A stretch of DNA of 64,000 nucleotides from Acidobacteriota bacterium (GCA_022340585.1 JAJDNS010000051.1:16929-80928); one strand, 5' to 3'; shown: positions 17,352 to 26,512, counted from the first letter of the stretch. Notes: generated by a model not told the origin, from the letters alone. Program-made: numbers and translations.

Positions 17352-18182
17352 CTACTGGAGCGCCGGGACCGCGCCGGCCAGGTACTTTGGCAGCTCGGAC
17401 GGCGAGAACTGGAGACCCGTGTAGAACGGCCCGAACTCCCCGTACCAGACGCTGGCCTCGTCGAAGCGCATCTCGTAGATGAGCTTCTTGAAGACGACGG
17501 GGTCGTCGGCGAAGAGGTCGACGCCCCACTCCCAGTCGTCGAAGCCGATGGCTCCCGAGATGATCTGGTTCACCCGACCCGCGTAGTGGCGCCCGATCTT
17601 GCCGTGCTCGAGCATCATGCGCCCGCGCTCTGCGAAGGGCTCGGCGTACCAGTTCTTCGCCTCGCCCCGGTGCTTGTTCATGGGGTAGAAGCAGACGTGG
17701 CGCCGGGCCGGGGGCTCGAGCCAGAGACGGCCGGACACCCGCTTCTCCTGCTCCTTCATCTCGGCGTCGAAGGCGGCCTCGAACTCCTCGGTCCCCGGCT
17801 CCAGACCCTGCCCGGCCAGGCGCTGGTGGATGCGACCGGTCATCTCGTACAGGCCGAGCTCGACGATCGAGACGAAGGATGTCGTGGCCTCGAGGAAGGG
17901 GGCGAGGCCCAGGCGGGCCACCGCGAGCTGGGCGGCCTGGAGCGCCTCGAAATCCTTCCGGAAGTGGATGAGGAGGAGGTCGCCCTTGTGCCCGAGCATG
18001 GTCACCGGGACGGTCGATCCCTCCGCGCCCTGCTGCATGCCGGCCAGCACCTCCGCAGCCTCGCGAGCCCGGCGGTCCCGGTCCGACTCCCCGAGCGCTT
18101 CCCATTCACGCCAGCGAACACGGAACATCTGGTGGAGAACGCTCCACCCTTCGAGGGTCTCGGGGACCCGGGGATCGTGCAT
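17352..18182 (-). CDS. chdC: Coproheme decarboxylase (chlorite dismutase family, ChdC/HemQ)
   Basis: 276 residues, ATG at 18182 behind AGGAGG; an upstream extension to 18413 lacks a site. The C-terminal half carries the coproheme decarboxylase blocks: FYPMNKHRGEAKNWY (active-site Tyr and Lys region), then HGKIGRHYAG with the proximal haem His. The run GFDDWEWGVDLF and YEMRFDEASVWYGEFG complete the pattern. ChdC removes two propionate carboxyls of coproheme to form haem b, the last step of the coproporphyrin-dependent route. Its presence implies that route in this organism. The gene is divergent from tspO across 118 bases. Confidence 0.92.
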   Translation of the reverse strand: MHDPRVPETLEGWSVLHQMFRVRWREWEALGESDRDRRAREAAEVLAGMQQGAEGSTVPVTMLGHKGDLLLIHFRKDFEALQAAQLAVARLGLAPFLEATTSFVSIVELGLYEMTGRIHQRLAGQGLEPGTEEFEAAFDAEMKEQEKRVSGRLWLEPPARRHVCFYPMNKHRGEAKNWYAEPFAERGRMMLEHGKIGRHYAGRVNQIISGAIGFDDWEWGVDLFADDPVVFKKLIYEMRFDEASVWYGEFGPFYTGLQFSPSELPKYLAGAVPALQ

Positions 18183-18300
18183 CTCGCTCGCCTCCTGGCC
18201 TGACGGTATCCTCCATCTTACCCAGCCTTTACACGCCTGGGCCCGATACCGCTGGATTTCGCGCCCCATCCGGCCAAGAATTCGGGCGGGAGCGAGGATC

Positions 18301-18801
18301 GTGGCGCGTCTTCCTATCTCGAAGGTGAAGGTCCCCGCCGGCCGCGACCTCATGGGCTTCGTCGCCTTCGTCCTGCTCTGCTTCGGGGTGTCGGTCCTCG
18401 GGGGACGGGTCACGGGACCGGCCCTGAGGCCGTGGTACGAGTCCCTCGCGAAGCCGCCGTGGACCCCGCCGGGCTGGGTGTTCGGGCCGGTGTGGGTGGT
18501 TCTCTATCCCCTGATGGCCATCGCCGGCTGGACCGTCTGGCGAGAGGGCCGCTCGCGGGTGGCGGTGCTGGTGTTCCTGCTGCAGCTCGCGCTCAACGGT
18601 GTGTGGCCGTGGCTGTTCTTCGGCCTCCGTCGGCCGGACTGGGCCTTCGTCGACATCGCCGCCCTGGTGGTCGCCATTGCCGTGACGATCGCGGTCTTCT
18701 ACCCCGTGAGACGGCGCGCCGCGTTCCTCCTCGTGCCGTACCTCGCATGGGTCGTCTTCGCGGCGGCCCTGAACCTCGCCATCTGGCGCCTGAACCCCTG
18801 A
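18301..18801 (+). CDS. tspO: TspO/MBR family membrane protein
   Basis: 166 residues with five hydrophobic helices. Diagnostic TspO blocks are present: WYESLAKPPWTPPGWVFG, PVWVVLYPLMAIAGW, LNGVWPWLFFG and the terminal ALNLAIWRLNP. TspO proteins bind porphyrins such as protoporphyrin IX and are linked to tetrapyrrole turnover and oxidative stress. A GTG at 18301 with GCGAGGA upstream is preferred; a GTG at 18325 or the ATG at 18352 would remove only a short cytoplasmic N-terminus. The head-to-head position with the haem biosynthesis gene chdC suggests joint tetrapyrrole control. Confidence 0.9.
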   Translation: MARLPISKVKVPAGRDLMGFVAFVLLCFGVSVLGGRVTGPALRPWYESLAKPPWTPPGWVFGPVWVVLYPLMAIAGWTVWREGRSRVAVLVFLLQLALNGVWPWLFFGLRRPDWAFVDIAALVVAIAVTIAVFYPVRRRAAFLLVPYLAWVVFAAALNLAIWRLNP

Positions 18802-18833
18802 TGCGCCCTTCGCCTCCACGTCCGACCCTGCCC

Positions 18834-18893
18834 AGGACACGATCGCCCCGGCGGAATCGTGTCCTTGGCCAGGACATCCGGCCGCAGGCCGGC
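18834..18893 (+). repeat. Double-hairpin leader element, copy C
   Basis: AGGACACGAT (18834-18843) pairs with ATCGTGTCCT (18856-18865), ten base pairs; one further position differs from copy B (G to A). The second stem CCGGCC-gca-GGCCGG is at 18878-18892. It is 45 bases upstream of the large repeat protein at 18938 and directly downstream of tspO. Confidence 0.75.
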
Positions 18894-18937
18894 TCGACTC
18901 TCGGCCGGTTCCTCTCGTCCAAAGTGGGGAGCGGAGT

Positions 18938-21900
18938 GTGACCGTGGCCTCTCGAGCGCTTTCCTGGATCGTCGGCGGTCTTGCCCTGGCCGCCAGCAGC
19001 GCCCACCCGGGAGAGATCCGGGGGAGGGTTCTGGTGGAGGGAGAGCCGGCCACGGGGGTGACGGTCTCCGTCCTCCCCTTCGAGGAAGGCGATCAGCGGG
19101 CCCGGCGCGAGGCCCGGGGTGCGGCAGCGCCAGAGCCCCTCGCCGAGGTCGTGACGGCACGCAACGGCCACTTCTCGATCGCGCTCGAGGGGAGCGGCGA
19201 AGTCCCCGTGCGCCTCGCCTTCTCCGGGGACACGATCCCCGCCTGCATGCTCCAGCGTCTGCTCGACCCCGCGGGCGACGCGGTGGGCGACGTCAGGCTG
19301 AGTGCGGCGCGGCCGCTGGCCGGCCGGGTCCTCGACGAGCGCGGCGGCCCGGTCGTCGGGGCCACGGTGCGCCTGTGGGCGGGGCGGGGCGGGTCGTTCG
19401 CGGGCGACCTGGCGGCGGTCGAGGCCCTGCCCCGATCGACCACGACCGGCCCCGACGGGTCCTTCCGATTCGAGACGGCAGCCGAATCCGGCAACCGATT
19501 CCGTGTGGAGGCGCCCGGGCTGGCCACTGTCGAGCGCGTCGGGATGGGGGACGGCGCCCTCGCCCGCCCCGTGACTCTCGGGCTCGGGCAGGTGGTGCGG
19601 GGCACCGTGACCCTTCCGGACCGGCGGACCCCGGCGGGCGGGGCGGTCGTCCGCTACGAGGGGCGGGGCACCACGCGCTGGGCGGAGGTGCGCGCGGATG
19701 GCTCGTTCCTCATCGAGGGCGTTCCGGCGGCCGGAGGGGGAGAGATCGTCGCCGATGCCGGGGAGCGAGGCCGCGGAGTGGCTCCGGTGGTCCCGGGCTC
19801 CACGGAGTCGGTGCGTGTCGTCCTCGCGCCGACCGCCACCCTCTCCGGCCGGGTGGTCGATTCCGGCACCGGCCGGCCCGTGTCCGGCGCTCGCCTGGTG
19901 GCCCGGGCGCCCGGAGCCGCGTTCCTGGCCCGATCCGGCCGTGACGGGCGGTACGTCCTCCGGGGACTGCCCCCCCGGACCTACGACCTCGAGGTGGACG
20001 ACGCCCGCTTCGTCCGGTGGTCCCACGACATCGACGTCGCCGCCGGCCGTGCCGAGACCAGGGACGTCCCCCTGGTCCGCGGGGCCGGGCTCACCGGCCA
20101 GGTCGTCGACGACACCGGCGCGCCCGTCGAGGGCGCGGCCGTCCAGATGAGCCCAGGTGGCGAGGGCGGGATGCGCGACTTCGTGCGCCGGATGCGGTCG
20201 CGGGGCGATGCGGTGCGCACCGACCGGAACGGGGTGTTCACCGCGGAACGGCTGACCCCGGGGCGGGGCCAGCGACTCGACGTCCGTCACGAGGACTACG
20301 AGAACCGGAGTCTCGGGGGGATCGACCTCGAGCCCGGGTTCACCACGAAGGGAGTGCGAGTCGTGCTCCGCCGCGGCCTCGAGCTGGTGGGAGTCGTGGT
20401 CGACCAGGAGGAGCGCCCCCTCGCGGGTGTCGAGGTGGAGCTCCGGCAGTCGTTCACCTTCCGCAGCCGGCGAGGCAACATGGCGGTGGGGATGCCCGAC
20501 TCGTTCCCCCGGCGGGAGGCCGGTCCTGACGGTCGGTTCGCCTTTCAAGGACTGAAGGCCGGAGACTACACGCTGACCGCGAGCTCTCCCGGCTACGCCC
20601 GGGCCACGGTGGACCCGGTGATGGTCTCCGAGGACGAGGGTGCCGAGCCTCTCGTGCTCGTGCTGCACCCCGGGGCCACCATCAGCGGCTTTCTCCGCGA
20701 CCGCTCGGGCTCGGGCGCGCCGGGCTGGTACGTCAACGCATCGGTGGAGGGGCAGGGGCGAGGGCGCTTCGGGCCCGGGGGCCTTCGTACCGAGGAGCCG
20801 TCGGGACCCGACGGCTCGTTCCTCATCGAAGGACTGACCGAGGGAACGGCCTACGATCTCCAGCCCATGAGCTCCGCCGGCCTCGGCACCCGGCGCGCCG
20901 GGGTCGTGGCGCCCTCGGACGACGTCGAGCTCACGGTGAAGGGCATCGGTCAGGTGGGGGGGCGAGTGATCGAGGCCGAGAGCGGTCTGCCGGTTTCCGA
21001 CTTCGAGGTGAGCTATCGCCCGGATGCCCAGGGGGGAATGCGCTTCATGTTCCGCGCCGGCCCGGGGGACCGCGGTCCCGACGAGCCGCGCTCGTTCCAC
21101 TCCGACGACGGCGTCTTCGTCCTCGAGGATGTTCCCGCCGGCCGCTGGACGGTGGAGGTGACGGCCGAAGGCTTCCAGCCGGGGACGGCGTCCGGCGTGA
21201 CGGTGGAAGAGGGCGGGCGGGTCGAGGGCGTGGACGTCGCCCTCTCGAAGGGCGGGACGATCGGCGGTCAGGTCGTCGAGTCCCAGTCGGGTCGTCCGGT
21301 GCTGGACGCCACCGTTCGAGCCGAGCTGTCGGGGGGCGGGGGCGCGGGCCGAATGCCCCGCCTCATGGGGGGTGGCGCCAACGAAGCGACGACCGACGCC
21401 GAGGGCGTCTACGAGATCAGCGGGCTGGCGCCGGGGACGTGGAGTGTCACCGCCTCGCACCCCGAGTGGAGCGAGTCGACGGTCACCGTCGAGCTCGCGG
21501 ACGCACCCGCCACCGCCGATCTTCGCCTCGGGCGGGGGGGCGCGATCGGCGGGGTGGTGGTGGCGGGAGGACGGCCCGTCGGTGGCGCGGAGGTGGGGCT
21601 GACCGAGTCGGGCGATGCCGGCTTTCGTGGCTTCGGCGGGGGCCAGAGCAGCCTCACCGGTGACGACGGCCGCTTCCGCTTCGAGCGGCTCACTCCGGGT
21701 CGCTACACCCTCTCCGCTGCGCTGCGGAGCCAGTCGAGCGCCCCCGTCGACGCGGTGGTCACCGGGGAGAGCGCCCAGGAGGTCACGCTCACCCTGAACG
21801 AAGGCGCGGCCATCCATGGCGCGTGCTCCGGCCTGTCCGAGGACCAGCTCGCCGGCATCTCGGTCACGGCCAACGGTCCCGACGGCTACTTCGCCTCGAC

Positions 21901-23071
21901 GCGGACCGCTGCCGACGCCTCGTTCGAGCTCACCGGGGTCCCCGAGGGCTCGATCCGCCTGAGCGCGACCGCCGGCGACTTCTCCAGCAGCACCCGGGTG
22001 GCGAGCGCGAACGTGACCATAGAACCCGGGCAGGCGGACGCGTACGCGGAGATCGTCTTCGAAGCCGGCTACCGGGTCGAGGTGCGGGTGAGCCGAAGCG
22101 GTCAGCCCATTCCCGACGCCTTCGTGAACGCGATTCCCGATTCCGGGGGACGGCGCGGCGCCAGCGCGCGCACCGACGAGATGGGGACCTGCGTCCTCGA
22201 GGGGCTCCGGGACGGCAGCTACACCTTCATGGCCAACGTCCAGGACGGGGCTCCGGTGCGAGAGACCGTGTCGATCTCCGGAGACGCCACCGTCGACCTG
22301 GAGGTGCCTCCGGGTCGCATCGCCGGGCTCGTCGTCGAAGCGGGGACGGGTCAGCCCCTGGCCGACGTGAGCGTGCGCGTGGAGGAGGGCGGCAGTGGGT
22401 TCCGCTTCGCCAGCGTGGTGAGCGCAGACAGCTCCGGGCGCTTCGCCTTCGAGGACGTGGAGCCCCGCTCGTACCTCCTCACGTTCCAGAAACCAGCGTA
22501 TGAGACGACAACGCGGGACGTGAACGCGGCCGACGAGGAAGAGGTCCGGGTCGAGATGCGCCGGGGCGAGGGCCTGGGCCTCCTCGCCCGCGACGGCATG
22601 TTCGGCACACCGCTGCGGGGGCTGATGGTGCGCGTCGTCGATGCGTCGGGGATCGCGGTCTTCACCGGGACAGTGCCCCTCGACAGCCAGGGCCGCGGCG
22701 AGATCCCGTCGGTGGCGCCCGGCTCCTACGAGCTCCGGGTCTCCTCCTCGGGGTACGCCCCCGTCGTCCGACCCGGGATCGTGGTGCCGTCCTCGGAGCT
22801 GGCCTTCGCGCTGACCCCCGGGGGCACTCTCGAGATCCAGGTCGGGCCGGAGACGCAGGCGCTTCCGCAGCCCCAGGCGCTTCTCTACCGCGCCGACGGC
22901 CGGGTGTACCTTCCGTCGATCTTCTCCATGGACGGCGTCGTTCCCCTTGGGTCCCCGGTGCGCCGCCTCGAGAACGTGGCCCCCGGTCGCTACGTCCTCG
23001 CCGTCGAAGGCGGCGCCCGCCAGGAGATCGAGGTCCGCGAAGGCACGGTGTCCGTCGCGGCCCTGCCCTGA
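18938..23071 (+). CDS. Very long secreted protein of tandem carboxypeptidase-regulatory-like (Ig-fold) domains
   Basis: 1377 residues, GTG start with GGGGAGCGGAGT upstream. A signal peptide covers about residues 1-22 (cut near SSAHPGE). The rest is a chain of some 13 to 15 beta-sandwich units of 80-100 residues. Each has the pattern GRVLDE.GGPVVGATVRL, DGSFRFE and L.PG.Y.L of CarboxypepD_reg/transthyretin-like domains. No catalytic domain is visible from end to end. Such arrays usually act as surface or adhesion scaffolds, or as extracellular parts of transport systems. It is followed after 69 bases by another small secreted protein. The exact repeat borders need a profile search. Confidence 0.8.
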   Translation: MTVASRALSWIVGGLALAASSAHPGEIRGRVLVEGEPATGVTVSVLPFEEGDQRARREARGAAAPEPLAEVVTARNGHFSIALEGSGEVPVRLAFSGDTIPACMLQRLLDPAGDAVGDVRLSAARPLAGRVLDERGGPVVGATVRLWAGRGGSFAGDLAAVEALPRSTTTGPDGSFRFETAAESGNRFRVEAPGLATVERVGMGDGALARPVTLGLGQVVRGTVTLPDRRTPAGGAVVRYEGRGTTRWAEVRADGSFLIEGVPAAGGGEIVADAGERGRGVAPVVPGSTESVRVVLAPTATLSGRVVDSGTGRPVSGARLVARAPGAAFLARSGRDGRYVLRGLPPRTYDLEVDDARFVRWSHDIDVAAGRAETRDVPLVRGAGLTGQVVDDTGAPVEGAAVQMSPGGEGGMRDFVRRMRSRGDAVRTDRNGVFTAERLTPGRGQRLDVRHEDYENRSLGGIDLEPGFTTKGVRVVLRRGLELVGVVVDQEERPLAGVEVELRQSFTFRSRRGNMAVGMPDSFPRREAGPDGRFAFQGLKAGDYTLTASSPGYARATVDPVMVSEDEGAEPLVLVLHPGATISGFLRDRSGSGAPGWYVNASVEGQGRGRFGPGGLRTEEPSGPDGSFLIEGLTEGTAYDLQPMSSAGLGTRRAGVVAPSDDVELTVKGIGQVGGRVIEAESGLPVSDFEVSYRPDAQGGMRFMFRAGPGDRGPDEPRSFHSDDGVFVLEDVPAGRWTVEVTAEGFQPGTASGVTVEEGGRVEGVDVALSKGGTIGGQVVESQSGRPVLDATVRAELSGGGGAGRMPRLMGGGANEATTDAEGVYEISGLAPGTWSVTASHPEWSESTVTVELADAPATADLRLGRGGAIGGVVVAGGRPVGGAEVGLTESGDAGFRGFGGGQSSLTGDDGRFRFERLTPGRYTLSAALRSQSSAPVDAVVTGESAQEVTLTLNEGAAIHGACSGLSEDQLAGISVTANGPDGYFASTRTAADASFELTGVPEGSIRLSATAGDFSSSTRVASANVTIEPGQADAYAEIVFEAGYRVEVRVSRSGQPIPDAFVNAIPDSGGRRGASARTDEMGTCVLEGLRDGSYTFMANVQDGAPVRETVSISGDATVDLEVPPGRIAGLVVEAGTGQPLADVSVRVEEGGSGFRFASVVSADSSGRFAFEDVEPRSYLLTFQKPAYETTTRDVNAADEEEVRVEMRRGEGLGLLARDGMFGTPLRGLMVRVVDASGIAVFTGTVPLDSQGRGEIPSVAPGSYELRVSSSGYAPVVRPGIVVPSSELAFALTPGGTLEIQVGPETQALPQPQALLYRADGRVYLPSIFSMDGVVPLGSPVRRLENVAPGRYVLAVEGGARQEIEVREGTVSVAALP

Positions 23072-23140
23072 GATGGCTGAGCGTCCGATGGCCGGGCTAC
23101 AATGCTGGGTCTTCCACGAGGAGAACGAGAGGAGCCCCGT

Positions 23141-23539
23141 ATGAGGACGCTGCTGCTGACCGTGCTTCTGATCGGCCTCGCCGGGTCGGTCGCTCTCGCC
23201 GCCGACCTCCCGGCCGCCGACGCCGCGCTGATCGAGGGGGCCGGGGTTCCCCTCTACCCCGGGGCGACGTTCGCCACCGGGAGCAAGGACGTCGGCTTCC
23301 GGTTCGCCACCAGCGAGGCCCCGGCGGTGGTGAGGAAGTGGTATCAGGAGAAGCTGGCGGGCTGGGTGCTGTTCGACAAGTACGACTCCTGGATCCTCTA
23401 CCAGGGTGAGCCCGGCGCGAGCATGGGAGACCTGATGTCCCTCAACCAGGTTCAGGTCCAGACGAACGAGAACCTCCCCGAGTGGCACGACGTCGACAAG
23501 AGCATGACGACCGAGATCGTGATCATGGTCGTCCAGTAG
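23141..23539 (+). CDS. Small secreted protein of unknown function
   Basis: 132 residues, ATG at 23141 preceded by GAGAGGAG. The signal peptide is clear (residues 1-20, cut at LAAADL). The mature part has YPGATFATGSKDVGFRF, then VRKWYQEKLAGWVLFDKYDSWILYQG, a compact alpha/beta pattern ending in EIVIMVV. I do not recognise a named domain; the W-Y-rich core resembles small periplasmic stress or assembly proteins. A TACAAT lies at 23098-23103, so it may have its own promoter inside the gap after the repeat protein. Confidence 0.6.
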   Translation: MRTLLLTVLLIGLAGSVALAADLPAADAALIEGAGVPLYPGATFATGSKDVGFRFATSEAPAVVRKWYQEKLAGWVLFDKYDSWILYQGEPGASMGDLMSLNQVQVQTNENLPEWHDVDKSMTTEIVIMVVQ

Positions 23540-23563
23540 CCCGCCCGGAGTGGCTCAGGACGG

Positions 23564-23590
23564 CGGGACGGGGCGCCTGGCCCCATCCCG
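23564..23590. terminator. Hairpin between convergent genes, candidate bidirectional terminator
   Basis: An 11-bp stem with one mismatch, CGGGACGGGGC at 23564-23574 and GCCCCATCCCG at 23580-23590, with a five-base loop. It sits between the stops of the convergent genes at 23539 and 23613. There is no T-run on either side, which is common in very GC-rich genomes. Confidence 0.5.
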
Positions 23591-23612
23591 CGGTCGAGGG
23601 GCGTCTCCGGAG

Positions 23613-24422
23613 CTAGCCGAACAGCGGCTTGAGGTAGTGGAGGCTCTCCTCAGCCCAGCGTGCCTCGGTCTCGATCGTCTTCTCGGGCGTGCTCTCCGGC
23701 GGCGTCCACAGCTCCAGGATGGCGCTGTGGCACCGGCCATGGGTCCGGACCTGCTCGAGAAGCCAGGGGATGTCCAGCATGCCCTGGCCGGCCGGGGTGC
23801 CCTCCACGACGAAGCCCATCATGTGGGAGACCCGGCGCACCGTGAAATCCTTGACGTGGAGGTTGAGGGTGTGGGGGGCGAGGGCCTCGGTGACCTCCCG
23901 GACCGCCTCCCCGGCGCCCATGGAGTTCACCGAGTCGAGGCAGATGCCCACCTGGTCCTCGTCGGTTCGCTTCACGATCTCGAGAAGCTCCGCCGTCGCC
24001 AGGCGGTCGTGGTTCTCGATGGCGAGCTTCACCCCGGCCTCCCGCAATCGGGGAAGCGCCGCGCGGACGACCGTCACCACCTCGTCGGCCGGGGGGGCGA
24101 ACCCGGGGCCGTCGATCACGAAGCGCAGGACGTGGGAGCCGAAGAAGGCCGCTACGTCGATCAGCCGGGCGAGGTGGTCGGGGGTCAACCGGCGGGCCCC
24201 CACCTCGATCGCCACCCGCCGACTGTCCGCGAACTCCGCCAGCGCGTGCCGCTCCTCGGTCGAGAGCTCCTCGAGAGGAAGGTTGTCGGCGACCTGGGCA
24301 CAGTGGAGCCCGGCGGCGTTGGCCTTGCGGACGAGGTCCTCGGCGCTCAGCGGCTGCGCGGGCCGATGACCGGGAACCCCCACCGCCCACGTGTAGGTGT
24401 AGCTCCCGACGCCGAGACGCAT
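23613..24422 (-). CDS. Xylose-isomerase-like TIM barrel, resembles 3-oxo-isoapionate decarboxylase (OiaC)
   Basis: 269 residues, ATG at 24422 behind GGGAGGAG. It is a single TIM barrel of the AP-endonuclease-2/sugar-phosphate isomerase fold. Metal ligand positions are visible on successive strands: Glu in AIENHDR, Asp in GICLDSVNS, His in NLHVKDF and Glu in AILELWTPPE. The opening RLGVGSYTYTWAVGVPG and the MMGFVVEGTPAGQG segment look like the OiaC group that decarboxylates 3-oxo-isoapionate to L-erythrulose in D-apionate degradation. I make this from memory of the family and hold it loosely; an epimerase for another keto-acid sugar is the alternative. ApsD-, ApnL- and ApnO-like genes elsewhere in the window support it. 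Confidence 0.7.
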   Translation of the reverse strand: MRLGVGSYTYTWAVGVPGHRPAQPLSAEDLVRKANAAGLHCAQVADNLPLEELSTEERHALAEFADSRRVAIEVGARRLTPDHLARLIDVAAFFGSHVLRFVIDGPGFAPPADEVVTVVRAALPRLREAGVKLAIENHDRLATAELLEIVKRTDEDQVGICLDSVNSMGAGEAVREVTEALAPHTLNLHVKDFTVRRVSHMMGFVVEGTPAGQGMLDIPWLLEQVRTHGRCHSAILELWTPPESTPEKTIETEARWAEESLHYLKPLFG

Positions 24423-24585
24423 GGTCACTCCTCCCTCGAGCCTCGCACCTCGTCGGCGTGCCCCCGGCGTTCCTCGCTTTCGATCGCGAGAGGCCCACAC
24501 GGCCACCGCATGGGCACCAGATCATGAGTCTCCACAGGCCTTCACACCCTCCGATGATGACACGCCCCCTCCTCGCCCAGGGTCC

Positions 24586-25119
24586 TCAGGTCTCTGCGTC
24601 CCGCAGGAGGCGAGCGACGCGCTCGATCGTCTCCCACCAGCGGGTGGTGGCGGTGCCGTCGAGCGCCTTCTCCACGACGTGGCTGGGGAAGACGAACCCT
24701 CGGGACCGGCGCTGCCACAGGCCCAGCGCGAAACGGCCGTCGACCCGGTCGAAGCGGACGCTCCAATCTCCTCTCCCTGGGTCGAAGAGGGGAAGCCCGG
24801 GGACGTGTCGAGGCCGGCGATCGAGGACCGCCGCCCATCCGCGACGGTCCTTCGAGAACCGAACCCCCGCGAAGGGCGCGCCGTCCACGAGGGCCACCAC
24901 CTCCCGGGCCGGGACCACCACCAGAGCGGGTTCGAAAGGCAGCCACGCCAGGATCTCCCGCCGGATCGCGGTCGCGCTCGCCTTCCCCCGGACGACGAAG
25001 GTGCCGGCGGCCCCCACGTTGACCACGCCGAGGGGTGCGAGGTCACGGGCCAGCTGCGCGGGCCGGAAGACGTTCCGGCCTCCCACGTTCGCGGCTCGCA
25101 GGAAGACGACGTGTCCCAT
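24586..25119 (-). CDS. DUF1697 family protein
   Basis: 177 residues. The opening MGHVVFLRAANVGGRN and the motif VGAAGTFVVRG match DUF1697, a family of small cytosolic proteins with an RNA-binding-like fold and no known function. The start ATG lies three bases after the stop of the enolase-superfamily gene, so the two are almost certainly co-transcribed, although the visible site (AGTAGAG) is weak. The C-terminal half continues with WWETIERVARLL, usual for the family. Family members are often encoded singly, so the operon link may not mean a shared pathway. Confidence 0.75.
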   Translation of the reverse strand: MGHVVFLRAANVGGRNVFRPAQLARDLAPLGVVNVGAAGTFVVRGKASATAIRREILAWLPFEPALVVVPAREVVALVDGAPFAGVRFSKDRRGWAAVLDRRPRHVPGLPLFDPGRGDWSVRFDRVDGRFALGLWQRRSRGFVFPSHVVEKALDGTATTRWWETIERVARLLRDAET

Positions 25120-25122
25120 GCT

Positions 25123-26469
25123 CTACTGCTTGATGATCGTCCCGTCCCGGCGGCGGATGGCGCCCCAGCCCCCGTTGTACTGCTGCCGCTCGCCCCTCTC
25201 GCGGTGGCCGAAGGGGTACCTTGCCGCCGCCGTCTCGTCGACCTCGATCCCCCAACCCGGGGCCTCGTTCGCGTAGAGGTAGCCGCCCTGCATCTCGGGG
25301 ACGCCGGAGAAGACCTCCCGGGTCGCATCGTCGAAGGGCGAGTACTCCTGCACCCCGAAGTTCCAGCTGGCCAGGTCCAGTGCCACGTTGCAGGCGTGGC
25401 CGACGGGCGAGACGTCTCCGGGCCCGTGCCACGCGGTCTTGACCCCGTGGAGCTCGGCGAGGATCGCCATCTTGCGGCACGGGGTCAGGCCCCCGGCCTG
25501 GGAGACGTGGACGCGGATGTAGTCGATCAGCCGCTCGGTGATGAGGGGGGTCCACTCGTGGGGGCTGTTGAAGAGCTCGCCCATGGCGATGGGAGTGGTG
25601 CACTGGTTCCGGATCAGGCGGAACCACGCGAGGTCCTCGGGGGAGACGGGATCCTCGAGAAAGAAGAGCCGGAACCGCTCCATGTCCTTGCAGAAGCCCA
25701 CGGCCTGGGTGGGGGAGATGCGCTCGTGGACGTCGTGCAGCAGCTCGACCTCGTCACCCAGCTCGGTGCGCGCCCGCTCGAACAGCTCCACGGCCCGGCG
25801 CATGTAGGCGGCGGGCTCGAAGACCGGCTCGTCGTGGAGCGACTCCACCCGGGCCGCGCCCCGCCCCGAGCCGTAGCCGGCCATCCCGGGGACGCCCACC
25901 TGGATCCGCACGTGCCGGAAGCCCTTCTCCATGATGGCCCGGGCGCTGTCGAGGGCGTCTTCGATCTCGGACCCGCTGGCGTGGGAGTAGCAGTCGGCGG
26001 CCTCGCGCGTCTTGCCGCCGAGGAGCTGGTAGACCGGCATCCCCGCCTGGCGTCCCTTGATGTCCCACAGCGCCATGTCGACCCCGCTGATGGCGTTGTT
26101 GAGGACGGGGCCGTTCCGCCAGTACGAGCTGTTGTACATGGCCTGCCAGAGGTCGTCGATGCGATCCGCCTTCCGGCCCACCAGGAAGGGCTTGAGGTAT
26201 CGGTCCACCGCCGGCACCACGAGATCGGCGCGCTGGGTGTAGGTGGCGCAGCCGTATCCGTAGAGCCCGTCCTGGTCCGTCGTGACCTTGACCACCACGA
26301 GACGTAGCCCCCGGGGGGCGGTGGCGATGGCCCGGACGTCGGTGATCTTCGGTGACGGGAGACCCCGGCGGGCCTGCTCGACCTGCGCCTCCGCCCTCGC
26401 CGTCCGCTCGCCCAGCAGGGTGGCCAGGCCTCCGCCGGCCGCGAGACCGATCGCGCTTCTTCGTTTCAT
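25123..26469 (-). CDS. Enolase-superfamily sugar-acid dehydratase (mannonate/altronate dehydratase subgroup), Tat-exported
   Basis: 448 residues; the start ATG at 26469 has a strong AAAGGAGG. The N-terminus MKRRSAIGLA is a twin-arginine signal ending around RTARAEA, which is uncommon for this family. The mandelate racemase/muconate lactonizing fold follows, with metal ligands Asp in LLHDVHERI, Glu in FFLEDPVSPED and Glu in IAMGELFNS. The segment WHGPGDVSPVGHACN is typical of the ManD/RspA subgroup, which dehydrates D-mannonate or D-gluconate; substrates vary and many members are weak enzymes. It leads an operon with DUF1697 and the OiaC-like barrel. Confidence 0.87.
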   Translation of the reverse strand: MKRRSAIGLAAGGGLATLLGERTARAEAQVEQARRGLPSPKITDVRAIATAPRGLRLVVVKVTTDQDGLYGYGCATYTQRADLVVPAVDRYLKPFLVGRKADRIDDLWQAMYNSSYWRNGPVLNNAISGVDMALWDIKGRQAGMPVYQLLGGKTREAADCYSHASGSEIEDALDSARAIMEKGFRHVRIQVGVPGMAGYGSGRGAARVESLHDEPVFEPAAYMRRAVELFERARTELGDEVELLHDVHERISPTQAVGFCKDMERFRLFFLEDPVSPEDLAWFRLIRNQCTTPIAMGELFNSPHEWTPLITERLIDYIRVHVSQAGGLTPCRKMAILAELHGVKTAWHGPGDVSPVGHACNVALDLASWNFGVQEYSPFDDATREVFSGVPEMQGGYLYANEAPGWGIEVDETAAARYPFGHRERGERQQYNGGWGAIRRRDGTIIKQ

Positions 26470-26512
26470 GGGGCCTCCTTTCCGCCGATCCGTCCCGGCG
26501 TCCGGGAGGATG

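Noticed and set aside
18593..23488. A 1631-codon open frame on the minus strand opposite the repeat protein
   Set aside because: It is the antisense shadow of a GC-rich gene: no ribosome site, low-complexity His/Gly/Asp/Arg composition and no recognisable domain. The plus-strand frame has a signal peptide and clear repeats.
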